64,000 nucleotides of DNA. Source: Synchiropus splendidus (lineage: Eukaryota; Chordata; Actinopteri; Syngnathiformes; Callionymidae). Positions 1 through 15,200 of this stretch are shown here, piece by piece. Where the stretch lies: positions 5,885,937 through 5,949,936 of the forward strand of contig NC_071334.1 of the NCBI RefSeq assembly GCF_027744825.2. Direction: 5' to 3'. Numbering within the stretch: the first letter of the stretch is position 1; the number at the start of each line of letters is the position of its first letter. The translations under genes and the position numbers were made by a program. The notes under the pieces were generated by a model, which saw only the letters and a program-made list of their open reading frames with translations, had not been told where the DNA came from and ran no database searches.

Positions 1-670
1 TCAAGAGTTTCATTTAAAGAAGAGGTTTGTCCCGATTTTCTTAAAGCTCTGAATCCAAGGAGAATGGAAAGGGAGTAAAGCATTTTCCAAGACAAATTGG
101 AAAAGACTAAAAATGAGGCTTGAATCAGGCACCACATTGAATGGAATTGTTTAATATTTTGGACTAATATATTGCTCCTCCTGAGTATGGTAGAGATTCA
201 AGGAGGGGCAGGAGGGAGGCCGAGAGCTCAGAGCAAGACATTTATTCCGACGTCCCTGACCGTGAAACGTGGCTTGGGAAGATATTAAAATTTCAGGTGC
301 ACGTCACCTTTAAATAACCCGACCTTGAACAGCGATCAATGAGAAATGGCACCGAGAGAGACAAAGACGGCGAAAGGAAGAGAGGAGTCGCTGAAGTCAG
401 CCGACCACCTGCTCCTGGTTTTTCCTATTGACAGTCGCATGACGAATTTCCATCTTCAAATGACAGCAGCTGAAATCTGCTGGAGATATGATTCACTTTC
501 CCACTGGTGAGAAGGCATTGTTGCAGTGCGCTGCCTAAGTGACGTTAAACCAAAACATTTTTCTTACCCTAATGCTCACACAGTGGGGGTTTGGTTGACA
601 GCTCAAGTTACCGCGTGTCTCATCTGCTTCCTCTTGGTGAGATGAAGAAATGCGACTGTCATGTGACTAG
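1..670. other. Intron of CEMIP, no coding exon seen
   Basis: I found no reading frame matching CEMIP here. The stretch ends in the acceptor ag at 669-670 and is read as the 3' part of an intron. Confidence 0.6.
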
Positions 671-880
671 GTGGAGCGTGGCTTCAGGGCCGTTCACATC
701 TCCGGCATGGAGCTCCTGCACATGGGCCAGCAGACGATGGGACACTACCCTGTGCACTTCCACATGAATGGAGACGTGGATGAGAGAGGAGGCTACCACC
801 CCTTCACCTCTGTCAGCGACCTGTCCATTCACCACTCCTTCTCCCGCTGCATCACCATCCACGGCACCAACGGACTGATG
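671..880 (+). CDS. cemip: CEMIP exon a
   Basis: Frame starts with GTG (Val) at 671, immediately after an ag acceptor, and ends before gtgagt at 881. It encodes 70 residues including [18 protein letters not shown] and [11 protein letters not shown], part of the beta-helix region. The first base is phase 0. Confidence 0.9.
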
Positions 881-3137
881 GTGAGTTCCTCTCGCCGGTC
901 GTTTGCGAACGCGTCAGTGAGGCTGAGCTCCTGGTTGCAGATCAAGGATGTGGTGGGCTACGACACCTTGGGCCACTGCTTCTTCACTGAGGACGGCCCA
1001 GAGGAAAGAAACACTTTCGACCACTGTCTGGGTCTCATGATCCGGGCCGGCACGCTGCTGCCGTCGGACAGGGACGGCAAAATGTGCCGCGACATCACGA
1101 AGGGGGCGTTTCCGGGCTATGTGCCCAACCCTCGCCAAGACTGCAGGTAAATCACTACAAGTAACAGCCTACTTACGACCGGGATCGTTCCGACCAACCG
1201 GTCGTAAGTCAGATTGGACGAATGCCATTCAAAATAGCCGGCGCGAGGGTTATAGGTGCTACTGTAGTGGTAGATGGCTGTGTGAGAGTGAGATGCTGGG
1301 ATACTGTGCTGCCGTAACTGTTGTACGTGTTGCTGGGCTGCTACGTGCTGCGGTGCTAGACATAGAAAATAAGCATCTGCTGGCCGTGGTCGTAAGTACG
1401 GGTGGACGTAAGTCGAGCAGGTTGTAAGTCGGATGTTACTTGTGTGGCGCAATGGCCTGGCCTTTATCAGGCTGATGATAAAATAAGGGATTCTTTTCTG
1501 AAAAATTACTACAAAAAACTGTGCAGACAGGGTTTCACGTAAACAGAAAATAGTCTTCGTTCAAATAAGCAAATGAGAATCTCAACAAAAACGCAGACGA
1601 TGCCGCGTTGCCTGACAATATTAATACTGTAAGTACAAACAAAAGGAGCAATGAAACAATAAAAAAAAAACCCAAAGCACGACGCGAACACGCCAACAGA
1701 AAGTTTCTGTTAGTTTTTACTCAGTATTTCAGTCAACTTAAAGTGCACGCTCCGGTCGCATGGACACGATAATAAGTGTCAAGCCCAAGTAAAATAGGCA
1801 GGATTTCACCCGTTCCAGACAGTTAGGTGAGGCTCTCATTGAAGCCAGGAGGGAGGCTCAACTGGATGGATGGTACCAAACTCTACTGGACCCGTAATCC
1901 CAGCACATTCCACGATCCCAGATTTGATCGCATTCAGTTCACCCACAAGCGTTTGTTTTAGATCCATTTTCCAGCACAATGAGCGTCCACCGTCATGTCC
2001 CGTCTCCTTCCTACATCTTCCCCGAACCCTGCTGGTCCTCATCTGTCTCAGTCCTTCCGACTTAGTCTATAGTAATTCTCTTCACCTGAATTGTTACCGC
2101 ACCGCTGCCAACACTTTACGAACTCATGCAGGGAAAACGCATTCACAACTCCAATGTGTTTTCCTCTCACTGCGCTCTCATTTATCTATTTATTTCTCAG
2201 TGATCTTGGTGGAGACCAGTTCACAGATGTAGTGGCTTTATACGACAGAACAATGCTTTGATTTCCAAAGATGATGGATATTGTGAGGAGGCAGATTTGG
2301 GCGGGTGTGTGTTGGCACCTACTGGTTGGTCTCTCCAGTCTCCACTTCAGCGGTCAATACATGAGGAACTGTTCTTGCACTTTCCAGCCCGCGTCTCTCA
2401 ATTTACCTGGCTCACAGGTGATCTTCAATCATGTGACCGACAAGGTTCAGGTCCGTACTGCTGTAACCCCTGAAATCGGAACTCACTTTTGGATGGGCAG
2501 TTGAGCCCAATGTTCCGTGCGACGCAACAAAAATTAATCCTGAATTGAATATAAATTACAGCAATATCTGAAGTACAGGCTTCTTGCCCTCAAGACATAA
2601 AGCCTTGTGACATTAGACCAATTAAATGAAGCGCTCCCTGCGCTGTTCGACCGTGTGCATCCTTCCCCTCCGGCATTTTCCAACTTTCCTCCGGTGCTGC
2701 GGTGCGTAAGTGACGGCGCTACATACACAATAGGACGAACAGCAAGTAGAAGAGCTGCTATTTGAAGTGAACTATTGGAGCTGGCTGGTGTTTAAGAGCA
2801 GATTTCTCTTAAAGTCGCTCGTGGTTGGTCCAAATGTGCGCATGCACTGAGCCAATTGGCAGTGCAGGTTTCTGACTGCAATACACAGAGCGCACATGTT
2901 AGTCAGGTGAGGAAACTAACAATGTAGTCAGTGACAGACCTGTTCTTCTTCATTTTAGCCTGAGCCACACAGTCTGACTGTTCCATAATGAGTGGTGGCC
3001 TCAGGTGGACAATATTCAGTCTCACAGCATATTCATGAGCCTTATCAATCCGTTTGAGAAAGGACAAAAGTATAGAAGTTACTACAACGGAGTCATGTGA
3101 CTTCAATGACTAGAGTTAGTCTACTTATTGTATTGGA

Positions 3138-3204
<67 letters not shown>

Positions 3205-6200
3205 CATTTATTTATTTATTTATTTTTTGAACGCTTATAAACTACTACAGCTGTCACCACAGCCGACAACAACAGGTGGCTCACAGTGGTTCAGGTGAGC
3301 GCTCAGAGAGTTGGCGTGTTTGCTAAGACACGTGAAACATCAGAGGCAACATTGGTTGAGGCAAGTCCAGAACAGAGCTTTCCTTTCCCAGTGCCACATT
3401 GTTATGTTGTGTCTATTAGCAAAGGCAGTTACTGGAACCAATCATGTGTTTCCCTCCACAGTGCTGACGCGTGCAGCCAGTTTCCAGTAATGTCCCTCAC
3501 AACCAGCCGCACCGTTACACCACCAGTTATGGGCCTTTAGAGCCCACGAAACGTTCAACCATCAGAGCTTTACGCTTGTTTATGTGTTGGTTCTGCCGCA
3601 TCAAAGGATACTTAACGCAGACCAATGAAATTCCGCAGCTAATCGGATTGGAGAAGTGAGGACCAAATCTGATGAGTGATTCCAGCCCAGGTGTTGGAGT
3701 ACAAATAATTAGCTTTTCCTCCCAGTAGATTTGGCAAAATCCAAAGCGTGAAATGTTCTGTTGAAGTGCCAGCGTCTGATCATTAATGGAATTGTTCTTT
3801 TGCCTTGGAGCGCAAACATTCAGACGCTTGAATTGAGTCATATTTATGGACCCCAGAATTGAGCTGATCACTTTTTCTGCCATTGTGTCGACGAGAAATA
3901 TGAAGTATGAAGTGTGCGCCCCATCCGAGCCCCCACCTACTGAGTCTCTCTCGGGGAAACAACATCAGCTTTTCATGGTTTTGTCTTGTTCGGAGGTAAG
4001 CAGATTTGCAAACCATGCAGAACTACAGAGGCCAGCAAAGCTCACTGTGCTTAAACATCTCGCACACACACAGTTGAATCCATCCAAATTCCCTTTCAAA
4101 GACCTGCGTCTAAAATCCTCAGGTATTTCATCCCATCACCTTACGCCAACCGCTTTGAATTTCACGCATACAGTTACACAACTGATAGATAGTTGTATGC
4201 AGAGATGCACATGTAAGACAAGCTGATTCAGAAAGCTTCCAAACACAGTTTCGACAGGTCAGAGGTCGAAGCTTATCTCATTTAAACTGTCTATAAATCA
4301 GGTGTTGGTTTCTGAAGTGATCAAAATGTGTGTACGAGAGGGAAAGTGCTCTCTTTGCTGCACAGGAACACAGCAGTTACAGCACATTACGATGTAGTTG
4401 TGACAGGAGAAATTCTCAAACTATCTTAGAAGGTGTTCGGAGTAGCATCAAACTACTCATCTGGGGCGACTTTAAACACACCAACCACATGATGCAGCAC
4501 TTACGCGTCATGTAAAACTGGAGTTCGACATTGGGTTTAAGTGACTTCGAACTATCCTGTCCATCTCTGAGGTTACGTACCTAGAGTAGCCCGACTAAGA
4601 CAATTGCTCGATGAAGCTACTGAGTCCTATTGTGTCAAGGAGAGAAAATCAAACAATGAGTAGTTCACCACTGTGACAAAGGGTGGCGATGTGAGCTCTT
4701 CAGTCCTTCCAGATCCTATGGCCATAGAGGAAGGGCAATCGAAGGTGACGGGTAGCGAGGGGCCGTTTGAAACTCTCCCCATTATCCAGGTCATGTAGCC
4801 CAACTAAGAGAAATTCCAGTAGTCGGACTAAGCTGTTTACATGCATTTTAAAAGTCGGAACTTCGCTGGACTGACGCAGCAGTTTGGTTTTCAGAGCGTC
4901 ATGTGAGCGTGCTTGCTGTCTTCATGTGAACGGGCACTAAATGTTTCCTCCAGGTTGCAGTAAATTCAATCCAGAGTATAAACTTCCAGAGTATGAAGTG
5001 AAAGGTGCCAGCGACTAACTACTGCTGACTCACCCCAACACAAAGACTCTTTTGTGCCTCTTCTTCCCTGTGCGTCCTCGTGTTTAGCGATGTATGATAT
5101 TTAAAGAAGCTGTGAATTTGAAGCAGTTTAATCCATGACACATGACTTTTATCTGCCTCTGCCTTCAACTTCAGAGCACAAAGACCCGAGTCGCGGCCGC
5201 ATTATGGTACTGGCTTTCCCTGATACCCAGTTATCCGCTTCCTCCGCCGCGGTTGCGCACGAGGAGGATTTGCTGCCGCCATTATCTTCTCTCCGACTGC
5301 TGAATCCTCGGCTCCGTGGCTCGACCTATTTATCCAATTATAAGTACAATATGTTGACTGGCTAATGAGGTTTTTGTCAGGTTCGCCTGGATCACTTTAA
5401 CCATTAATTATTTCCAAATCCTCCTGTTACTGTCATTAGGAAAACCAATTTAATCGGACCATAATTGCAACGACAACGTTTGCCTTTTATACGTTTGCGA
5501 CGATTCATGTCCAGCAACAGTCCCTGGTGGCCCCCTCTGTTTCTCTTGTCAGTTACTGTTGTGCTAGGAGCAGTCGCCGTGCATCGACAAGTCACTGGTA
5601 TATTCTCCTTTTACCCCTGAGCCTCACACACACAGGTCCTGACAACTAACAATGGCGACCTCCCTGCTCTCTGAGTGGCCTACCATTTGGTCAGGTGGCA
5701 ACGTGACTTTAAAGGCAGCACAAAAACCGCATTAGGAACAAATACTGAGGCACATTTATGGTATTTTTTTCAGAGATGACCACAGAACTTCCAGAAAATA
5801 TCTCTGCACAACGGCTGAATAGGACGTGCTCTGAGCGTGAGAGGGTCCAATCATGAACCGATGGTGCTTGACCTTATCATTGTGACCAGACTCCGCGAGA
5901 CTTTGGCACATAATTAAAGTTGCTTTATTTTTTCTTTCCAAACACGTGTTAAGGGAGAGTTTCAAAAATGGGTGAGATACTGTTCCGTCAGCACAACTGT
6001 CCTTAGGTTCACAATGAGTTACCATATACATGTCATCGTGACCCCTAATGTACCAAGCGGTGGGGTTATGCTTAGAACTTGTGGTGGCTGGAGCTAAGTA
6101 CAGTGGTACCATGGTTTTCGAACGTCTCGGAATTCGGACAAATCAGAGTTCGAACAAAAATTTCGAGATTTTTTTGCCTCGGATTTCGAACGAAAACCCA

Positions 6201-9200
6201 GACCTCGAACGCCCCCAAAAAAAGCCGGAAAAAAATTAACGTGCGCGGACCGACCAGCTGACCCACAACGCACTTTGTTATTGTGTATAACGCAGCCTCT
6301 GTGTGCAGACGTGTCCCGTTAGCTCCATTTACTGACTGTTTTTTCTTCATATTGAGGTGTAAAACCTTTCCTGTCTCCACACTGGACCGTGGTAGAGTGT
6401 CACAGGGGAGGTGCTGGAGCGCTCACTCCAGGGTTTGATGTCCTGTTGTGGGCTGGAGCTGGGACAGGGATGAGGCGAGTCTGGGACAGAGCGTGACTTG
6501 GTTTATGACTTTGTCACAGCCAAACTGCACAGAAGCGCACATTCAGAGCTGGACACGCACCGGGCACCTCTTCCCTTCTGGACAGACGTCACTCACTCGG
6601 CAACCCCTCCCACATGCAGCGGCCACACACATAGAGGAACAGCCACCTGCAGCAGACACTCTACATTCACTCCTACAAAAGACTATTTTAAGGCTTGGAA
6701 CGCATCTGTTCTTTTTCCATTCATTGTAATGGGAAAAATCGATTCAGGTTTTGAACAAATCGCTTCTTGAACGGCCGCCTGGAACGGATTGTGGTCGAGA
6801 ACCGAGGTACCACTGTATTGTTGGGGAGGAGCAACACCTACTGAAGTCTTTGCGCTTCGACAGACTGGATTTATTGACAGACTTGGCTAGAAACGTGTGA
6901 GAAATGGGACGTGTGTTATGAGTGTGTGTGTCAAACCGGAAAACAGCATTTTCATCCCTTTGTTATCTTAAGTTTTCATGCTAAGCAGTGTTGCAGTCAA
7001 GACCACACCAACCGAGAGCAAGACGTTATCAAGACTGGTGAGAACCGAGACAGAGACCAGACAAAGATATTTGGTGGTTGTGACCGAGGCAGTGTATATA
7101 CGAAGGTGTTTCCATATTCTGTATCTGTGTTCTGCTCCTAATCAAACCACTATCAATGCTACATGCTAACAAAATAGCACTTTTCATCAGGCGATTGACT
7201 GTATGACATAAGTATTTTGTAAGACACGAGAGTGATGTATAAACTGGTCTCAGATCAGGAAAGAACATTTTTGGTTATGGAATAGTGGTGGAATGTTCCT
7301 TTCATCAAAAAAGTGGCGGAACACTGAACGTTGCATCCCACCGTGCAACCGTTTCCTGAAGTCTCAAAATGCTGTATTACCCGATAAAACCTTTGGATTT
7401 TGGTCAAACACAACTCTGGTTTAAACAACTCTGATGAAAGCTCTTTTCTTCCCCCCCCCCCCTTCCCCACGTCATCCTGCTCGCAGCGCCATTTCTACTT
7501 TCTGGATCGCAAACCCCAATAACAACCTGATCAACTGTGCCGCCGCAGGCTCGGAGGTAAGTTTCTGCTCGCCTCCCCGACACTCTTCATAAATCCAGGT
7601 GGGGTCTGTCTCATTAACGCGTTGCCAGGTCAGATTAATGGCGTCCGCAGTCCTATTAGACTGAAGCGGACAACAAAACATAACGCACCTTCATCATGAC
7701 TGAGAGCCAATTACAACCAGACCTCAGGGACTCCACCAAGCTGAACTCACAGGAGCCACATTTATTCTCACCCGTGTCCGACGTCTGCCGTTTCAATACA
7801 CGCTGAGAACAAAGCAGCCACTTATGAAGCGCTGCTCTGAGAGTGAGCGCCATTCTTGCTGTGCTGTGTGCTTGTCGTAATTGGCGACTGTGTTCTGTAA
7901 TTGTCAGGAAACGGGTTTCTGGTTTATCTTCCACCACGTGCCCACCGGACCTTCAGAGGGCGTGTACTCCCCTGGGAAAACAGAACATACGCCCATGGGC
8001 CTGTTCAGCAACAACAGAGCCCACTCCAACTACAGGGTGAGTGCTGAAACACCTCTTCCACGTCACGTCAGCTCTGGACCATCCATACACTCACATGGCG
8101 CGAATTGGACTGACTGGTTTGTAGGGATGGGCGACATGGACAAAAAATATATATCATGATAAATAACAATAATTATCAGGATAAATCCATCTTCATTCTA
8201 TTCCATGTGTTGGACACTACAGTCTCTCTTGAAACTGTTTTATGGTGAAACTTATTAGTGGAGTTTGTTTGTTATTTGTTGATGTTTCAATATAATAGTG
8301 AACCAAGTGTGGAGATGAGAAATTCAGTGTTTCTCGTCTCTGGTAGAAGCCGCTGGTGTCTGACAGACTGCTCTGCCAGCTTTATTTAGGGGTTAAATGG
8401 AGCCGTCTGTCTGCTGTATCTCATGTCTCTGAACAGTTGACTTGAACTATGGAGCAGTCTGGACACATTTCCTAGATGCTACTGAAGAAACATTAGAAAT
8501 CATGTGAGGAAATGATCATCTAGTCATATTCTATTCTCCAGATCATGATACAAACTGTCAGTCCTTTGTCTTGTGTGATGAAAAACCTTCTTGTTTTCCA
8601 TGGCCTTATTGAAGATGTCACTCATACTTTGAGGCTTTAGAATTTGTTGATGGTCCCTAACTGATGGTAGCTCGTAGCATTAGCGCTGCCTGTGAGAGTG
8701 TGTCCGCGATCAGTGAACCCTAATGGGGACGAGGAAGAGGACGCCGCCGCCAATATCCAACTATTTTCACCTTGGCAGCATGAGACCTGCATGTGTTGAT
8801 GTGAACCAAGGCAGACGAGTGCGTCAGAGAACCTTTGAGGACCACTCCATCTCATCAAATAAACAGGGATCCAGAGACTCAGAGTCGACCAGTGTCATGG
8901 TCAAAGGTTCCCTGGATTAAAAATAAGTTTGAAACTACGATGGTGAACCAAAGTCCACCACACTCTCCACAACTGTCACACGCCGCAGAGCTGGAGAGCG
9001 CGGCGCGCCGTCACGGTCTCCTCATGTTCACGTGTGCAGGTCCAATGCAGCGAGTGAGCCATGTGTTTATCAAATTTATTGTGAGATGTAGAATTGTCAT
9101 TGTGGGACTGTGTTTGGAGGGATATCGTGTACGATATGATATCGCACATCCCTACTGGATTGGTCCTGATACTACGAGGGCTGTAAGGGGTTCGTCTTTG

Positions 9201-12200
9201 TTGTAGCAGAGCATGGGTGAAGACGATAAACAGAAACAAACACACGACCTATTGTTCCAAATGACGTGCAGAAAACACCAATAAATCCTGCCACTTAGCA
9301 TCGTTCTCATCATGTTCTCCTTACAGCTAAAACTAGTGTATCAGCAGTGTTTGGATTGAAGCCAAACTATGGGCAGAGCCAGAGAAGATCAATGAGATGG
9401 CGAGAACAGAAGAGAGTTTGGAGACGCCAGAGGCATCAAACGCCGCTCCGAGAGAGATTTATGACTCCTTGGCCCAAGAGAAGTGTTGTTGTTATCTCCC
9501 TCTTTTTTTTTTTGCTGGAGCCTCCACAGCCATCTCCCCACTGCCCTGCCTCTCCCTGCTTCACTTTTAATTTGGATCCTACTAATGGGAGCATAGCTCA
9601 TGTCAGGCTGCCTCCCTGGGATGTTTGGACGGCCAGGTTGCTGAGATGAAGTGCAGGCAGGCAGCTGGTGCTTGCAGATGGGGTCGCAAAATATTATGGC
9701 GGATCTCCAGCATTATGACCAGTTGGATCATTCAGAAATATCCACTGGTGAATGGTTTCCTTCAATAAGGGTCAGACAGTTGTTTTTTGATTTGCGCATC
9801 TTATTGGGGTTAATAACTCACCAAAGGTGCCGTGGTGGCGTCATCCACATTTACCGTGAATTCCGGACTATAGTGTGCACTGGAATATAAGCCACACCCA
9901 CTAAACTTAAGAAGGAAAACAGATCTTGTTCATCTATAAGCCGCAGGTGCAGTGGTGCTGTCTTCACCGTAGAAAGGCTTAAAAATGCATGAGGATCACT
10001 TCTAAACTAGTTTGGAAAACGGGCTCCAGCATGGAGACTGACTCATGAAACAAACTGGCCAATGTTCTGAACTGGAATCATCAACTCCTCACATCTTTTA
10101 TTGACATTAAAGCGCTCAAAATGTGTCCCAAGTTCCGACACCACAGCTGGTCTCAGCTGCTGCTTCTCGTCTCCGCTCCTCCAGGAGATCGGCTCTGTGG
10201 GCGGAGCTGCGGACACGCTGCAATTTGAGCGCTTTGTGGTCAATAAACCACCTGTGATGTCATAGGTTTGATGTGAGGAGGCTCAATATTTTGGCAGCAT
10301 GAAGCTCTTTGACCTGGAAAAATCTTTCCATTAGTGAGAAAAAGTAGTGTCTTATTGCCCAGAAGTCAGAGAAGAGTCTGTATCTGTAATGTCCAACTCT
10401 GAATCATGAAAATAATCAAGAGAATCATCAAATAATCAACAGCTGGAGATTCGCCAAGAAACTCACCGTCGATACATGGCCATTGTGCCGCAGTAGACAT
10501 AGAATGACTGAGTGGCTTCTTCCCTTCTGATTCCTTGGCACAAACGGAGCACAGTGGACAGTGGTTATTGAGTTTGGGACGTCTCTCTTTCACTGCTGGC
10601 TGCTCCTTCTGAGGGTGCCAGGCTTGATCCGGAGTTGCAGATGAATTAAACTCTGAATGTAGGCTGACGTGAATGGTGACCGCTAGATACCTGAAGGGTG
10701 CAACCCATCTCCATATTGAGTTATTGAGCAAATGGATTCCTCATATAAGGAGCATTTCTGTACCCTCACCTGGCGGAGCAGCGTTTACGTGTCAGCAAGT
10801 GTCTCTGAACCCAGGCGCCTCTTTGCACCTCTCTTCGGCACCACTCCAAGCTTCATTTAGCTTGTTTTCCCCAGCTCTGTGACAAAAGTTGGAGACTTCT
10901 GCGAGTGGGATTATTTGCTGGCGGTTGCATCAGACCTCAGAGAACTTTGTTTTGAAGCACAAACAGGGACTTACTTTGAAAGGTTTCACTGGGTGAACTC
11001 ACCCACTGACTCGCGCACACACACACGCTGAGGCAGCTGCGAGTGTTTCAAAGAGAGGAAGCTTGTTCGAAAATTACAGTTGAACTACAGCTGGATGCTC
11101 GGTGTTTGGTTCATGAAGGTTTGGACAGAGTGTTGGCTTTTTGATTTAGTTTATCAAGTGATGGGTGTTTCTGTGACAGGTGTCTCAGTCATGATGCACA
11201 TGACGGTTCGTTTTTCCTGGACAAATAACGGCTCAGTTTTCAAGGAAATGGGAACCTATGCAAATGAATGAAGGGTTCAGGATGTCATGGTTTCAGTCAG
11301 AGGTGGGCAGTTAAATTTCCTAAAGGGTGACGAAAAAAAAAGGACGAAATGAACCATAAAAGGTTCAGTGGAAGCAAGGATATTAAGAAGGGTAAATATG
11401 TCATGAATGACTAAAAAAATATGCATTTTGCATGCATTTTATTTGAATAGAAACCATAAAACTATGGACCAAACATCGAAGATGAATGGGCAATTTATTT
11501 CAAACAATATTTTGAATTTTCTTTCAACAAATTTTGAGGATTAAAATGATTGAAAATTTAGTCATGAATGTGTTGGATTTACTGTTGAACTAGTACTGGC
11601 TAAAACGGAAACAGGATTAAAAAAATGACGGAAAATGACAACTTATCAGTTACGTAGTTTTAGTCTGATGTCCTGAGGGCCGCAAAAACACAGGCCTCAT
11701 CTGGCCCCCGGGCCGCACTTTGCCCAGGTCTGGTTCAACTGGATGCGTGTGATGTGTTTTCAGGAAACAAAAATGATTCTCTCCATTTTTTTGTGACAAT
11801 ATCAAATATCCATATTTCTGCCCAGAATCTATCTTTTTTTTTGATTGTGGCAAGACGCGACGTCACATCCGTTCCCTGGTAAACAGTTGGGCCAGATATT
11901 ACTGTCAGAAGCTGTTCTGGCTCCTTGTTATGATTTATTATGAGTCCATTTTAAATTAATAAACCAAAACCCTGATATAAATGGAAAAAAGAAACACACT
12001 CCAAACTAGGTCAGGTATATAACACTAGTCTAAGAAGGCTTTTAACTGCTCATCACTCAGAAGGTCCAGGGGTGCAGGGATGCAGATCCTTTGCTGCTGC
12101 GATCCTGACTTTGATGTAGTCTGTGGAAAGAAACTCCTTCCAACTCCTTCCACGGTCAGTGGCTGATTTCAATTCCTAGCAGATATTACAGCAACCAGCC

Positions 12201-15200
12201 GGCTGCTTCTCTGGGAGCGCAGCCAGGTGGGCGAAGGTCGAGGCTTCTTATTAAACAGTGGCCAGTCTGCCACACGGTGCCAAGCGTTCACAGACGCCGC
12301 TTGACAAAAAGTGTGTTTGGCCATCGATTGTATCTTCATCTTGATAGTGAACCTCCTGGCCATCCAGAGTGATTGGAAACTGGAGCTATATATTACGCTC
12401 ACGTCATGTGTGGAAACAGAAAAGAAATGATCATAAACTTAGATAGATGGATGGATGGATGGATGGGTGGATGGATGGAGGGGTGGATGGATGGATGGAT
12501 GGGTGGATGGATGGATGGATGGATAGATGGGTGGATGGATGGATGGGTGGATGGATGGATGGGTGGATGGATGGATGGATGGATGAATGGATGGATGGAT
12601 GGATGGATGGGTGGATAGATGGATAGATGGATGGATGGATAGATGGGTGGATGGATGGATGGATGGATGGATGGATGGATGGATGGATGGATAGATGGGT
12701 GGATGGATGGATGGGTGGATGGATGGATGGGTGGATGGATGGATGGATGGATGGATGGATGGATGGATGGATGGGTGGATGGATGGATAGATGGGTGGGT
12801 GGATGGATGGATAGATGGGTGGGTGGATGGATGGATGGATAGATGGGTGGATGGATGATTGATAGATGGGTGGATGGATGGATGAATGGATAGATGGGTG
12901 GGTGGATGGATGGATGTATAGATGGATCGATGGGTGGATGGATGATTGATAGATGGGTGGATGGATGGATGAATGGATAGATGGATGGGTGGATGGATGG
13001 ATGGATAGATGGGTGGATGGATAGATGGGTGGGTGGATGGATGGATGGGTGGATGGATGGAGGGGTGGATGGATGGATGGATAGATGGGTGGATGGATGG
13101 ATGGATGGATGGATGGATGGATGATGGATGGATGGGTGGGTGGATGGATAGATGGGTGGATGGATGGATGGATGGATAGATGGGTGGATGGATGGATGGG
13201 TGGATGGATGGATGGGTGGATGGATGGATGGGTGGATGGATGGATGGATGGATGGATGGATGGATGGATGGATGGATGGGTGGATAGATGGATAGATGGA
13301 TGGATGGATAGATGGGTGGATGGATGGATGGATGGATAGATGGGTGGATGGATGGATGGGTGGATGGATGGATGGGTGGATGGATGGATGGATGGATGGA
13401 TGGATGGATAGATGGATGATAGATGGATGGATGGGTGGGTGGATGGATGGATAGATGGGTGGATGGATGGATAGATAGATAGATAGATGATAGACAGACA
13501 GACAGATGTTTATTCATCTCTTCTCTCGGTTTAAGGCTGGAATCATCCTTGATAATGGCGTGAAGACGACCCAGGCCAACGACAAGGACAAGAGACCCTT
13601 TCTGTCACTGGTTGGAGCCAGGTACTGTCACCACCCAGTACATTCTCCTTACTTTCACAGGAGCGTATGGTTTGTATGGAACAAACCAACATGATTGTAG
13701 ATATGAAGTGGTGAAAATCTTAGTAGAGCTCTGGAGATAGGATCTGAAGGGACAGATGAAATGGACAATTTGAAAATAATAATAATAAAATTGTTGAAAT
13801 CAGGTAATAATTTAACATGGTAAAAGTGAAACTGCCAACAAGAAGTCAATATATTGAAGTCAATATAGATTTTTTTTCTGATAATTTAAAAGACAAAAAT
13901 TTAACTGTTGGTTTTTTTTTTCCGAAAATGTTTCAGATAAAGAAATAAACACAATTAAAAATAAAGGAAACAATGAAATATAATAACAAGTTACAGTCCA
14001 TACTTAGTTATACAACTGTATTTATTCAGATTTATATTATTTATATCATATATTCATAGAAAGTTTAATTCATATAAGTCAAAATGTTTCAATAAAAAGT
14101 GGAAATTAACAAAAAAAAATGGAACGTTTTTTTACGACGGCTGTTGGCAAAGCATCAGCTTTCCAAACTTATTGCATTTTTTTACATTTTTGTGACCTAT
14201 TTCAATCGTGGATCTTGTTTCAACACCACATATTGAAGAAAAAAAAAACAACAAAAATAACACTAAAACTAATAAAAACTACACAAAAATTCTAAACTAA
14301 ATAAAAAGGAAAACTCATGAAAAATCCAAACCTACTTTAACCTTGGACTCTACACAAGTGCCAAGCAGCGTGGCTCCTCTCAGGCCGCACCACCTCTGCA
14401 CCCCAGACCCGGTCCTCACAGGAGCTTCTCCCTGCTCAGGTATGGACCGCACCAGGACGCGGACCCCTTCAAACCCCGAGTCCCTGCACTCATCCACCAC
14501 TTTGTGGCTTATAAGAACCAGGACCACGGCGCCTGGCTGAGAGGAGGAGACATTTGGCTGGACGACTGCCAGTGAGTGGGCACACGTGCCAGGCGTGACT
14601 GTGTCTGTGTGTGTGTGTGTGTGTGTGCGTAAAGCAAGTCGCTGCAATATCCTGCATTAGTGTGTGTGTCTGTGATCATCATGTCTCCTCTCTTGTCTAG
14701 ATTTGCTGATAATGGCATTGGTCTCACTCTGGCAAGGTAAGATCGCCGTGTGATTTAATCCCACTTCTGAATGAGTGTCTGCACTGTGGCGTTATTGCCG
14801 TGCGAATAATAACAATAAGAGTTCACCTCATGAGGTCTGTTTGCCGTGAGACGCCTCGTGTTGCCGAGGAACAGCTTCAGCTGCTGAGGTCACTGTGTCT
14901 CTGTGGTGTGGTGACGTTCACACGTCGCTTCTGTGGAGCTTTCACCATTCTGTTACTGTTACTGCCGGTGTGATTCATCACTCGCAGCCACTTCCTGGTA
15001 AAAAACAACTCTTTTCATACCTCAAAGATTAACACTGAAAACAGGCTTTTTGCAAATTTAAAAATAGGCACTTCGGGTTTTTGCAAACTGCGCCAAATAT
15101 ACCGTATTTTTCAGGGGATAAGTCACACTTTTTTCTCTAGTTTGGCTGCGGAGCCACTAAAAATGAAATTATTGTTTGTTAGTTTCACACTGACAGCCAC

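Noticed and set aside
12399..13517. 372-codon minus-strand frame of repeated SIHP units, and plus-strand GWMD frames
   Set aside because: They are pure translation of the GGAT array; a stop-free tetranucleotide repeat always gives long frames.
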